Positions 20,164 through 27,038 of a stretch of DNA of 41,367 nucleotides are shown here, one piece after another; positions within the stretch are counted from its first letter, which is position 1, and each line of letters opens with the position of its first letter. The position numbers were made by a program, and so were the translations under genes. The notes under the pieces are model-generated. The model did not search any database and was not told where the DNA came from. It saw only the letters and a list, made by a program, of their open reading frames with translations. Source of the stretch: Gemmatimonadota bacterium (GTDB taxonomy: Bacteria > Gemmatimonadota > Gemmatimonadetes > Gemmatimonadales > GWC2-71-9); the NCBI GenBank assembly GCA_020350425.1, contig CP070716.1, positions 1,663,372 to 1,704,738 on the forward strand, in the 5' to 3' direction.

Positions 20164-20754
20164 CTAGTTCGCCGGCTCGTCGGCCGGCGGCGCGATCCGC
20201 TTCAGCGCCTCGCCCAGCTCCTCGTACGCCGTCGGATCGATTTCCCGGAAGGGAGCCGCGACGTAGGCGACGCGCCCCTCCCCGTCGACCACGAACAGGG
20301 TCCGGTTGTCCAGCGGTCCGCTCGCCCGGTCAACGAAGGCACCGTACCGCTTTCCAACGGCAGCGCCGGCATCGCTACCGAAGAGGAAGGGAAACTCGTC
20401 GTCCCTGGCCCAGCTCGCGAGGTCCTCCGCGGTGTCGGTGCTGATGGCCACGAGCACGATGTCCCGGCCGTTTCTGAACAGTTGCGCGTACTGATCACGG
20501 TACGCGTGCATTTGAATGGTTCAGCCACGCGTTCGTGCTCGGAAGAAGAACGCGAGCACGACGGTCTTGCCACGGTAGTCGCTCAGCCGGACCGGGTCAC
20601 GCAACACGCCGTAGCGCGTGGCAGCCGGGATTTCGAAGTCCGGCGCCATCGCGCCGACTTCGAGCGGCTGGTCCCGCTCCTGGCCCAGCGCCGGCACCGC
20701 CACGGCAAGCGAGGCCAGGGCGGCGGCCCAGAGCACGAACAGTGGTGCGCGCAT
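20164..20754 (-). CDS. Secreted peroxiredoxin-like (AhpC/TSA, redoxin) protein, probable selenoprotein with in-frame TGA
   Basis: If TGA at 20521-20523 is read as selenocysteine, one continuous frame encodes 196 residues. A signal peptide (ending ALGQ) precedes APDFEIPAATRYGVL, then DYRGKTVVLAFFFRARTRG-[TGA]-TIQMHAYRDQY, then VLVAISTD and FPFLFGSD. This is the AhpC/TSA redoxin layout, and TGA (codon 78) lies exactly where the peroxidatic Cys sits (family pattern TPGCT). Both halves are in the same frame with no shift, and neither contains any Cys. A hairpin 14 bases after the TGA fits a bacterial SECIS. GGAG precedes the ATG at 20752-20754. It lies 17 bp downstream of the Met/His-rich Spy-like gene. 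A nonsense mutation is the alternative, but it would have to have hit that exact codon. A periplasmic peroxidase role is inferred. Confidence 0.85.
20485..20506 (-). promoter_or_regulatory. Putative bacterial SECIS element
   Basis: On the minus strand, CGCGTAC (20506-20500) pairs perfectly with GTACGCG (20491-20485) around the 8-base loop CGTGATCA. The stem begins 14 bases after the TGA, and the loop begins after 21. Known bacterial SECIS elements have a short stem, a loop roughly 16-37 bases past UGA, and a G in the first two loop positions. Here the second loop base is G. The element lies inside the coding region, as expected in bacteria, where SelB binds it. Confidence 0.65.
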
Positions 20755-20771
20755 GGATCCCGCTCCTCTTC

Positions 20772-21371
20772 TTAGGGTTGCCGCTGGTGCCGCTCCATAT
20801 GCTGCTGCTCACCGTGCATCATCTGCTGCATGTGCTGGTGCATCATCTGTTGCATGTGCTGGTGCATCATGCCGGAAACACGCTCCTGCTGCTCCGGTGT
20901 CAGCACGGCCTTTGCCTGTGCCGCGACGGTCAACAGCGCCAGCTTGGCGCTCTCCTCCGCGCGCATGGCCGCCTGGGCATGTTGCCGCAGCTGGTCGACG
21001 TCCGGCGTCTCGGCACCCCACAGCTGCATCGCTCGCTCGTGGTGGCCCTTGGCCTCGGCCGCAGCCATGTCGTGCTGCTCCATGAGCCCTTGGCCCAGCC
21101 CTTCCAGGCGGCTCACCTGCTCATCGGTGAGCTCCAACTCGTCCCGCTGCTCCAACAGGTGGGGCGGGGCGAACGGCGCAACATGCATCATCGGGTCCAT
21201 GTGTTGCATGTGCATGGCGTGCATGCCGCCCTCCCCTTGGGACATCATGCCGCAGCACGCGTGCCCTCCCTCCCGATGCTCCCCCTCCTGGTGCTCCTGC
21301 CCGGCCAACGTGCCCGGCGTGGTCACCCCAAGTAGCACGAGCGCGCACAGCGTTGCTCGCAGATACCTCAT
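20772..21371 (-). CDS. Periplasmic Met/His-rich Spy/CpxP-like protein
   Basis: About 199 residues with a signal peptide ending TLAG. The N-terminal mature part is rich in His, Met and Cys (HACCGMM; MHAMHMQHMDPMMH). The centre is helical, with two LTxxQ-type motifs (LELTDEQVSRLE and VLTPEQQERV), typical of the Spy/CpxP/CnrR periplasmic stress and metal-sensing family. The C-terminus repeats MMHQHMQQ. Met- and His-rich stretches commonly bind copper or similar metals. I chose ATG 21369-21371, which follows GGGGGT; ATG 21381-21383 would add four residues but has no ribosome site. It is the first gene of an operon with the peroxiredoxin-like selenoprotein 17 bp downstream, so metal and oxidative stress may be handled together. 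Confidence 0.75.
   Translation of the reverse strand: MRYLRATLCALVLLGVTTPGTLAGQEHQEGEHREGGHACCGMMSQGEGGMHAMHMQHMDPMMHVAPFAPPHLLEQRDELELTDEQVSRLEGLGQGLMEQHDMAAAEAKGHHERAMQLWGAETPDVDQLRQHAQAAMRAEESAKLALLTVAAQAKAVLTPEQQERVSGMMHQHMQQMMHQHMQQMMHGEQQHMERHQRQP
20814..20870. repeat. 24-bp tandem repeat inside the Spy-like gene
   Basis: Two near-identical 24-bp units (20814-20837 and 20838-20861, one C/T difference) and a 9-bp partial third unit (20862-20870). They encode the repeated MMHQHMQQ of the protein's C-terminus. The unit is a multiple of three, so copy-number change would keep the frame. Confidence 0.9.
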
Positions 21372-21549
21372 GCCTACCCCCATGTCATCGAAGGTGAAGC
21401 TCTCAAGCTAATCGCCCCCCCTCGCTGAGCCACCCCAACACTCAGTACCACGCGCCCCACCGTCGACGCGGAGTGGGCCGAGCGGCCTCTCTGAGGCATG
21501 ACTCAAGCCCTTGTAACACCAATACTTACGATAATTCCTGACGGCCGTG

Positions 21550-21561
21550 TGACGTAGGTCA
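21550..21561. promoter_or_regulatory. Palindrome resembling a Crp/Fnr-type box in a divergent promoter region
   Basis: The 315-bp gap 21372-21686 separates the Spy-like operon (minus) from the VWA operon (plus). It holds TGAC-GTAG-GTCA at 21550-21561, a perfect 4+4 palindrome with a 4-base centre, like the Fnr/Dnr type TTGAC-N4-GTCAA but lacking the outer T and A. An AT-rich stretch lies at 21511-21536 (TTGTAA, GATAAT), but with 13-bp spacing it is not a standard promoter. I see no gene in this gap. Confidence 0.3.
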
Positions 21562-21686
21562 TGTTTCGCCCCCCCTTCGCGTGGCAGCGTGGGCCCTAGC
21601 CAACGGGACCTGGGGGACGATTTCTTCGGATCGAGCGCCTGCCCCGGGGACCCCCGCACGCTCTTCAGCACAAGGAGTGGGCTCCC

Positions 21687-22949
21687 ATGTTCGAGTCGAT
21701 GCAGACCCTGGTCCCCACCGAGTGGCAGGGGACCGTCAACGTCCTGACCGCGCCGGTCGCGTGGATCCCCGCGTGGCACGTGCAGATGATCAACGTCGCG
21801 TGGTACGGCGACTCGACGACGCAATTGGTCCTGAAGCGGCTGCTCCTGATGCTGCCGACGCTGCTGATCCTGGCTGCCATGTGGTGCACCATGCTGTCGC
21901 TTTACACCATCCCGTTCCGCTCCCATCGGGGCCGGTTTACCACCGCCATGATGATGGCGTGGTGGGACGCGGGACGCATGATATGGCTCTTCTGGGCAGG
22001 AATGGTGCGTCTCGTGGTCGTCCTCACCGGTTGGTCGTGGGGCATGATCCGGCTGGCCTTCAGGCTGGTGGGGGCCGGGATCAAGGGCACCTTCCGCTCG
22101 CCCCTCATGCTCCTCGACTGGACCTCGCGGAACTACTTCAAGCCCGGGGTGCCGTGGGTGGCGTTCCTCGCGCTGATCCTGTGGTGCGCGGTCGAGGCGG
22201 TGATCTTCATGTTCACCCTGAGCCCGACGCTGTCGGAAGTCTTGTCCGGCATCACGGGGTATGAGCCCAACCCGCGCATGCTCAGCGTGCTGTTGTGGAT
22301 CTTCCTGTTCTTCCTGATCCTCGGCAGCTTCGCGTGCATCGAGGTCCTCAATCAGGCCGCCAGGAGCAAGCGGGTCGGCGAGATCATCCAGATGACGCTG
22401 GTCGAGCTCTCGGTGATGTTCTTCGAGGTCATCTTCCTCTATCGAGAGCTGGTCGACGCCATCACGCCGTGGATCGCGCAGCAGACCAACGAGGGTGTAC
22501 GGCTCGGACTGGTTTCCACCCTCGCGCTGGCCTGCTTCGGGTGGATCGGCGTGCGCGGCATGACCTGGTTCCTGTTCGGGCGGTTCGGCACGCCGGCCCT
22601 GCTGGCCGTGCTGGCGCGCGACACCATTCGCAAGGAAGCGATGGAGCCGGTCACGCCCTCGGCGGCTCAGCCCGACCTGCTGCGCGGCCCCATCGCGGCG
22701 CTCAAGGAAGAGGCTGCGTGGTTCCGGGAACGGGGAGAGGAGATCTTCTCTCTGCTCACGCTTCCCGTGCTGCAGCTCTTCGCGGCTGCGGTCAACTTCG
22801 TGCTGGTGCTGGTGACCTCGCGGCCGATGTTCGAGCTGCCGTTCCAAAACCTCAAGCAGGCGCTTGCCGTCACGCCGCCCTGGCGCCGCGCCGACGACGA
22901 GAAGACGGTCCCGAGCTTCGAGGCCGCCCAGCCGGGAGGTCTGCGATGA
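21687..22949 (+). CDS. Polytopic membrane protein of unknown function
   Basis: A 420-residue integral membrane protein I do not recognise. The first about 340 residues contain some six to eight hydrophobic segments (for example RLLLMLPTLLILAAMW, WVAFLALILWCAVEAVIFMF, LLWIFLFFLILGSFACIEVL). Short amphipathic stretches lie between them. A further hydrophobic segment lies near residue 365 (AAVNFVLVLVTS), and the tail is cytosolic and Pro-rich. No catalytic motif is seen. AAGGAG lies nine bases before ATG 21687. Its stop overlaps the start of the VWA lipoprotein gene by 4 bases (ATGA), so the two products are probably made together and may form a complex. Confidence 0.8.
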   Translation: MFESMQTLVPTEWQGTVNVLTAPVAWIPAWHVQMINVAWYGDSTTQLVLKRLLLMLPTLLILAAMWCTMLSLYTIPFRSHRGRFTTAMMMAWWDAGRMIWLFWAGMVRLVVVLTGWSWGMIRLAFRLVGAGIKGTFRSPLMLLDWTSRNYFKPGVPWVAFLALILWCAVEAVIFMFTLSPTLSEVLSGITGYEPNPRMLSVLLWIFLFFLILGSFACIEVLNQAARSKRVGEIIQMTLVELSVMFFEVIFLYRELVDAITPWIAQQTNEGVRLGLVSTLALACFGWIGVRGMTWFLFGRFGTPALLAVLARDTIRKEAMEPVTPSAAQPDLLRGPIAALKEEAAWFRERGEEIFSLLTLPVLQLFAAAVNFVLVLVTSRPMFELPFQNLKQALAVTPPWRRADDEKTVPSFEAAQPGGLR

Positions 22950-23698
22950 GAACCCGACCGATCGCACGGGTCTTGGTGCTGGGCGCGGTGGGCCTGCTTG
23001 CCTGCATGGCGCCCTCGGAACGACCGGGGGCGCCGCGGTCGACGCTCGTCATCGGGGTCGACGTGAGCGGCTCGTTCCGGCGCGAGTACGACGACGCCAT
23101 CGACTTTGCGGCCCACTACCTCTACGGCCACCTGAACGGCCTGGGCGACCTGTCCGTCCCCTCGGCGGTCTTCGTAGGCTCGGTGGGCGGCGAGCGCCCG
23201 GGCGAGACCAAGTCGTTCCAGCCGATTCACAGCTTCCAGGGGAAGTCGGTCGAGGAGCTGGCGGCCTACCTACGGGAGCTGTTCCCCGCGGAGGACGCCT
23301 ACACCGACTTCAACGCGTTCTTCGATCGGGTGGCGACGCACGTGAAGCGCCGCAACCTCACCCTGGCGCCGCTGAACGTCGTGATCTTCAGCGACGGCGT
23401 TCCCGATATGTCGCGGGGCGCGAGCGTGGAGGACCCCTACGGGGCGATCGACCTCAACACGTTGGAGTACCTGTCGCGCAGCGTGACCGTGCGGCTACTC
23501 TATCCGACGCCGTCGGTCGCGCAGGACTGGGAACGTCGGGTGCCCCGGCGACGGGTCCGCATGTGGACCGTGGACGCGCCCGTGATGCACGGCTGGCGGG
23601 AGCAGCTCATCACCGGCGTTCCCGCCGAGGAGCAGGAGAACCTGTGGCGGTGGGTGGACGACAACGTCGACTTCAGGGTCCGGAGTCGCATACTGTAG
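22946..23698 (+). CDS. Lipoprotein with von Willebrand factor A-like domain
   Basis: A 250-residue lipoprotein. The lipobox is GLLAC with Cys20. A VWA-like fold follows: TLVIGVDVSGSF carries the metal-site motif DxSxS (D39, S41, S43). A later YTDFNAF could supply the MIDAS Thr, and VVIFSDGVPD near residue 150 the second Asp. VWA domains bind protein partners through a bound metal ion. The protein would face the periplasm, or the surface if exported. The gene overlaps the membrane-protein gene by 4 bases, and a third gene follows 39 bp downstream. Together they look like a membrane complex with a metal-dependent adhesion partner. The function is unknown to me. Confidence 0.8.
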   Translation: MRTRPIARVLVLGAVGLLACMAPSERPGAPRSTLVIGVDVSGSFRREYDDAIDFAAHYLYGHLNGLGDLSVPSAVFVGSVGGERPGETKSFQPIHSFQGKSVEELAAYLRELFPAEDAYTDFNAFFDRVATHVKRRNLTLAPLNVVIFSDGVPDMSRGASVEDPYGAIDLNTLEYLSRSVTVRLLYPTPSVAQDWERRVPRRRVRMWTVDAPVMHGWREQLITGVPAEEQENLWRWVDDNVDFRVRSRIL

Positions 23699-23737
23699 CT
23701 CGCACGCACAGCTCACCGACGGAGGCGAGGCGGACGC

Positions 23738-24289
23738 ATGGCAGCGAAGGACGATCCCCGGGAGAAGCAGAAACAGAAGGAAGCGGCGATCGTCGACAAG
23801 CTGCTGAGGCAGTTGCCCCACGCGGACCCATCGCTGGGCGCCGCTCAGGCCAGATCCAAGCGTCCGCCTCCGCCCACGTCGCGGCCCCCACTCACTCCCA
23901 CAGGCCCCAAACGGCGGAGCAGCCCGCTCGGCGTCTGGGTGCGGGTGCTCATCGCCTTGGTCCTCGGCGTGGCGATCACGCAGTGGCCGTACCGCCACGA
24001 CTGCGGGCTCGCCAGCGTGCCCTACCTGCTCATCGCGGCCATGATCGTGGTGATGTCCACGTGGGCGGCCGCGGGATCGTGGAAGCACCGGCTGCCGGTG
24101 GCGCACGTCCTCTCGTTCGGCCTGATCCTGTGGGGCCTGGCCGTCGCTGCCCACGACGTGTTGCCGCGCGTTGGATACGCCAAGGCAGAGGGCTCGTGGG
24201 CCTGCGCGACCGAGCCTGCGGCGGCCACGCCTGCGGTGATTCCCGCGGTGCAGGACAGCGCCGCACAGGACAGCGTCGAGGCGCCGTAA
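23738..24289 (+). CDS. Small membrane protein, third gene of VWA operon
   Basis: A 183-residue protein. The N-terminal about 60 residues are charged and then Pro-rich (RPPPPTSRPPLTP), cytosolic by the positive-inside rule. About three TM helices follow (VWVRVLIALVLGVAITQW; VPYLLIAAMIVVMSTW; LSFGLILWGLAVAA). The tail is Ala-rich and outside. One Cys lies between helices 1 and 2 and another in the tail (HDCGL, WACAT), which could pair. No family is recognised. The ATG at 23738 follows a GAGGCGG stretch. It lies 39 bp after the VWA lipoprotein stop, so it is probably in the same operon. Confidence 0.7.
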   Translation: MAAKDDPREKQKQKEAAIVDKLLRQLPHADPSLGAAQARSKRPPPPTSRPPLTPTGPKRRSSPLGVWVRVLIALVLGVAITQWPYRHDCGLASVPYLLIAAMIVVMSTWAAAGSWKHRLPVAHVLSFGLILWGLAVAAHDVLPRVGYAKAEGSWACATEPAAATPAVIPAVQDSAAQDSVEAP

Positions 24290-24295
24290 CGCTAG

Positions 24296-24311
24296 GGGGC
24301 GGCACCGCCCC
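24296..24311. terminator. Weak hairpin between convergent genes
   Basis: GGGGCG (24296-24301) and CGCCCC (24306-24311) with loop GCAC, in the 72-bp gap between the convergent genes ending at 24289 and 24362. The stem is short and there is no T-run. Confidence 0.35.
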
Positions 24312-24361
24312 AATCGGGTCGGTAGCCGCCCCTCGCCCGGTCGCAGCCGCCCGGCCCGACG

Positions 24362-25039
24362 CTAGCCGTCGCCCGGATCCCGAATCGACGGCATGTTCTC
24401 CTCCGCGGCGGACTGCGCCGCCGCACGTCCGGCCGAGCCGCTCGCCAGCTGCCATGCCGTCCCCAGTGCCAGGAAGAACCAAAGCAGGTCCCACCCGCTC
24501 ATCGTCGCCTGCATCCGGTCCAGGAACGTCAGCTCGCCGATGAACATCTGGGCGAACCGCGTCGCCACGGAGTCCATCTCGTCCTCGTCCATCCCCGCGA
24601 TGCGGTCGTCCACCACCTCCTGGATTCGCTGCATGACGCTGTCGGGCACCTCGTCCTCTTCCCCGATGGCCTCGATGCTGGCCGTGAGGTCGGGCGGGAG
24701 CCCCTCATTCTCGATCATGTCCACGAACACGGCCTGCTGGAGCAGCTCGGGATTGCCCGCGATCTCGTCGCGCAACTGGGTGCGCGCCCCGATCTCAATA
24801 ATGAGCCACTTCCCGACCAGCAGCCCGACGGCGGCGAGTACCGCCGCCCGGACGCCCAATCCGGGGCTCGGCATCCCGGCCACCTTGAGCATGACGAACC
24901 CCACCAGCGCTCCCACGCCCCACGCGACCCACCCCACCTCGTAGCCGGTGAACACCACGATCAGGGCCCACAGGAACCCGCCCACCAGGGCCGCGATGAC
25001 GCCAGCAATGACGGCACTCTTCGTGCGCGACTCGGTCAT
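24362..25039 (-). CDS. Membrane protein of unknown function
   Basis: A 225-residue protein. Three or four TM helices fill the first about 85 residues (SAVIAGVIAALVGGFLWALI; GWVAWGVGALVGFVMLK; AAVLAAVGLLVGKWLII). An acidic, helical soluble region follows (about 90-180, rich in D, E and M), then one C-terminal TM helix (LLWFFLALGTAWQLA) and a short polar tail. No known family is evident. I chose ATG 25037-25039, which follows GGGAGCGGG; an in-frame extension to 25450 runs antisense into the ABC ATPase gene and is unlikely. It is divergent from that ABC gene, with 190 bp between starts. Confidence 0.7.
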   Translation of the reverse strand: MTESRTKSAVIAGVIAALVGGFLWALIVVFTGYEVGWVAWGVGALVGFVMLKVAGMPSPGLGVRAAVLAAVGLLVGKWLIIEIGARTQLRDEIAGNPELLQQAVFVDMIENEGLPPDLTASIEAIGEEDEVPDSVMQRIQEVVDDRIAGMDEDEMDSVATRFAQMFIGELTFLDRMQATMSGWDLLWFFLALGTAWQLASGSAGRAAAQSAAEENMPSIRDPGDG

Positions 25040-25127
25040 GATCCCGCTCCCGCGTTGAACCGCGTGCGGGGCCCGACCGCCGGACCCCGCGAGTAGCCTC
25101 AAGATCGGACCCGGACGGGCCGCCACC

Positions 25128-25141
25128 GTGACCTCGGTCAC
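25128..25141. promoter_or_regulatory. Palindrome in divergent intergenic region
   Basis: GTGACC-TC-GGTCAC is a perfect 6+6 palindrome in the 190-bp gap between the divergent genes starting at 25039 (minus) and 25230 (plus). Its position suits an operator for one or both. No regulator can be named. Confidence 0.3.
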
Positions 25142-25229
25142 CGGGGTCGAAACCTTCGATCCCCCGAACTCGTAGCGCCATGCAGGGGCCCGCCATGGGG
25201 CCGGCCTCCAGCCCCGACGGGAGACTGCC

Positions 25230-26192
25230 GTGTCCGACGACGTCGTCATCCGCACGCACAACCTGAGCAAATCCTTCAAAGGGGTCGACGCCCTCAAGTC
25301 GCTCGATCTCGAGGTGCGCCGCAATTCCATCTTCGGCTTCCTCGGCCCCAACGGCGCCGGCAAGACGACCACCATCAAGCTGCTGTTGGGGCTCGCGCGA
25401 CCGACAGCCGGCTCCGCCGAGGTCTTCGGCCACGACATCGTAGGCGACACGATTCATGTGCGGCGCCGTATCGGGTACCTGGTGCAGGAGCCGCACTACT
25501 ACGAGTACATGACGGCCCGCGAGATCTTGCGGTTTACGGCGCGGTTCTTTTACCGCGGGCCGCCGACGGCCATCGAGGAGCGGGTGGCAGACACCCTGGA
25601 GCTGGTGGGCCTGGCCGACAAGGCCGACCGGCCCATCAAGGGCTTCTCCGGCGGAGAGCGCCAGCGCCTCGGCATCGGACAGGCGCAGGTGAACCACCCC
25701 GATCTCCTGATCCTGGACGAGCCCGCGGCCTCACTCGACCCCATGGGACGACGCGACGTCCTGGCAATCATGGAGCGGCTGCGCGAGCGAGCCACCGTGT
25801 TCTACTCCACGCACATCCTGGACGACGTGCAGCGGGTGAGCGACACGGTGGCCATCCTCAACCACGGTGAGCTGATCGCGAAGGCGCCGATCGAGGAGCT
25901 CCTGGCCGGCACCCGCGGCCAGACCGTCTATGCCGTCGAGGTGCGGGGGAACGCCGGTGAGGCTCGCGCACGCCTCGAGGCACAGCCCTGGGTGTTGGAC
26001 ATTCACGCGGCGCCGAACGGCAATCACGCGGAGTGGCACGTGAGCGTCAGCGACGACGATGCCGCGGAATCGCAGCTGCTGCGCCTGCTCCTCGCGGACG
26101 AGCGTACCACGGTCACCCGCTTCGGGCGCCGCACGTACAAGCTGGAGGACGTCTTCATGGACCTCGTGGAGGAGCACACCAATGGCCACTAG
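25230..26192 (+). CDS. ABC transporter ATP-binding protein
   Basis: A 320-residue ATPase. Walker A GPNGAGKTTT lies at residues 39-48, the Q-loop region is LVQEPHYYEYMT, the signature FSGGERQRLG is near residue 138 (an FSGGE variant of LSGGQ), Walker B LLILDEPAASLDP is near 157, and the H-switch is YSTHILDD. The last about 90 residues (from about 230) are a small C-terminal domain as in NatA/DrrA-type exporters (DUF4162-like). It would energise the permease encoded by the overlapping next gene. The GTG at 25230 is the first start in frame and immediately precedes the conserved beginning. The substrate is unknown; relatives export drugs, lipids, Na+ or antibiotics. Confidence 0.95.
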   Translation: MSDDVVIRTHNLSKSFKGVDALKSLDLEVRRNSIFGFLGPNGAGKTTTIKLLLGLARPTAGSAEVFGHDIVGDTIHVRRRIGYLVQEPHYYEYMTAREILRFTARFFYRGPPTAIEERVADTLELVGLADKADRPIKGFSGGERQRLGIGQAQVNHPDLLILDEPAASLDPMGRRDVLAIMERLRERATVFYSTHILDDVQRVSDTVAILNHGELIAKAPIEELLAGTRGQTVYAVEVRGNAGEARARLEAQPWVLDIHAAPNGNHAEWHVSVSDDDAAESQLLRLLLADERTTVTRFGRRTYKLEDVFMDLVEEHTNGH

Positions 26193-26970
26193 CGTTCCTC
26201 TCCAGGCCGCGTCCTCCTCCGGATGGCTGGTCGGATTCCGCAACGTGGTGGACAAGGAGTACGCGTCCTGGTGGCGGACCCGGCGATGGCTCACGCACCT
26301 CATCCTGTGGTTCGTCGTCATCAACGCCTTCATCTTCCTGGTGGGTGCGGACGGGATGCGCCGGCACGCCCCCGAAGACGTGCTGGCCGAGCTGATCGAG
26401 GTGTTCCTCCGCGTTGGCGGGCTGTGGACCGCAATCGGGATCGTGGTATCCACCCAGAGCGCCGTGCTCGGGGAGCGCCAGCTCGGCACGGCCCAGTGGG
26501 TGCTCTCCAAGCCCCTCACGCGCCCGGCGTTCCTGCTGTCCAAGCTGCTCGTCAACGGGTTGTCCTTCCTCTTCCTGGCCGTGCTCATCCCGACCGTCGT
26601 GTTCTTCCTGCAGACCCTGTGGCACGCCCTGTCCCAGCCGCAGCTCGGGCCGTTCCTCGCGGGGATGCTCTTCCATGTGGAGCACTTGGTGTTCTACCTG
26701 GCGCTCACGCTGGCGTTGGGAACGTTCTTCACGAGCCGCGGCCCCGTCTCGGGCGCAGCCATCGGGTTCCTCTTCGCGGGCTTCATCCTGCCCAACATCT
26801 TCCCGTCCACGCTGGAGTGGCTGCCGTGGGCCCTGCCGGAATTGTCGGCGACCGCGGCCCTGGGCCGTCCACTGCCCGTGATCTGGTACGTCCCCGTGAT
26901 CACCACAGTGATGTGGACCGTGTTGTGCGTGCTGGCAGCGCTGTGGCGGTTCGAGCGGGAGGAATTCTAG
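26182..26970 (+). CDS. ABC-2-type transporter permease
   Basis: A 262-residue membrane protein with six TM helices in the ABC-2 pattern. TM1 is near residue 40 (LTHLILWFVVINAFIFLV), TM2 near 80, and the loop GERQLGTAQWVLSKPLTRPAFLLSK has the conserved E-x-x-x-G-T-x-x-x-L-S-x-P-x-T/S-R motif. Four more helices follow, then RFEREEF. The ATG at 26182 overlaps the ATPase gene by 11 bp, so the two are one exporter. The unit appears to end here, because a promoter follows at 26982-27010 for the next gene. Confidence 0.9.
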   Translation: MATSVPLQAASSSGWLVGFRNVVDKEYASWWRTRRWLTHLILWFVVINAFIFLVGADGMRRHAPEDVLAELIEVFLRVGGLWTAIGIVVSTQSAVLGERQLGTAQWVLSKPLTRPAFLLSKLLVNGLSFLFLAVLIPTVVFFLQTLWHALSQPQLGPFLAGMLFHVEHLVFYLALTLALGTFFTSRGPVSGAAIGFLFAGFILPNIFPSTLEWLPWALPELSATAALGRPLPVIWYVPVITTVMWTVLCVLAALWRFEREEF

Positions 26971-26981
26971 CGCGCTGTTCA

Positions 26982-27010
26982 TTGCGTGGCAGGATTCTCT
27001 GCGCGATAAT
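26982..27010 (+). promoter_or_regulatory. Promoter for the outer-membrane protein gene at 27039
   Basis: TTGCGT (26982-26987), 17-bp spacer, GATAAT (27005-27010). The -10 box matches TATAAT in five of six positions. Transcription would start near 27017. This rules out the upstream ATG at 27009 as the real start, because it lies in the -10 box. Confidence 0.6.
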
Positions 27011-27038
27011 GCGGCACCCTTCACACGCGAGTGACGGC

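Noticed and set aside
20164..20754. Reading the peroxiredoxin-like gene as two separate small genes or a pseudogene
   Set aside because: Both parts share one frame, the single TGA is exactly at the catalytic Cys place, the second part lacks its own ribosome site, and a SECIS-like hairpin follows.
20814..20870. CRISPR-like short repeats
   Set aside because: The units are directly adjacent with no spacers and encode a repeated peptide within a gene.
22295..24543. Long overlapping plus-strand frames across the VWA operon
   Set aside because: Only the parts from 22946 and 23738 have ribosome sites, signals and domain motifs. The rest is Arg/Gly/Pro-rich shadow coding.
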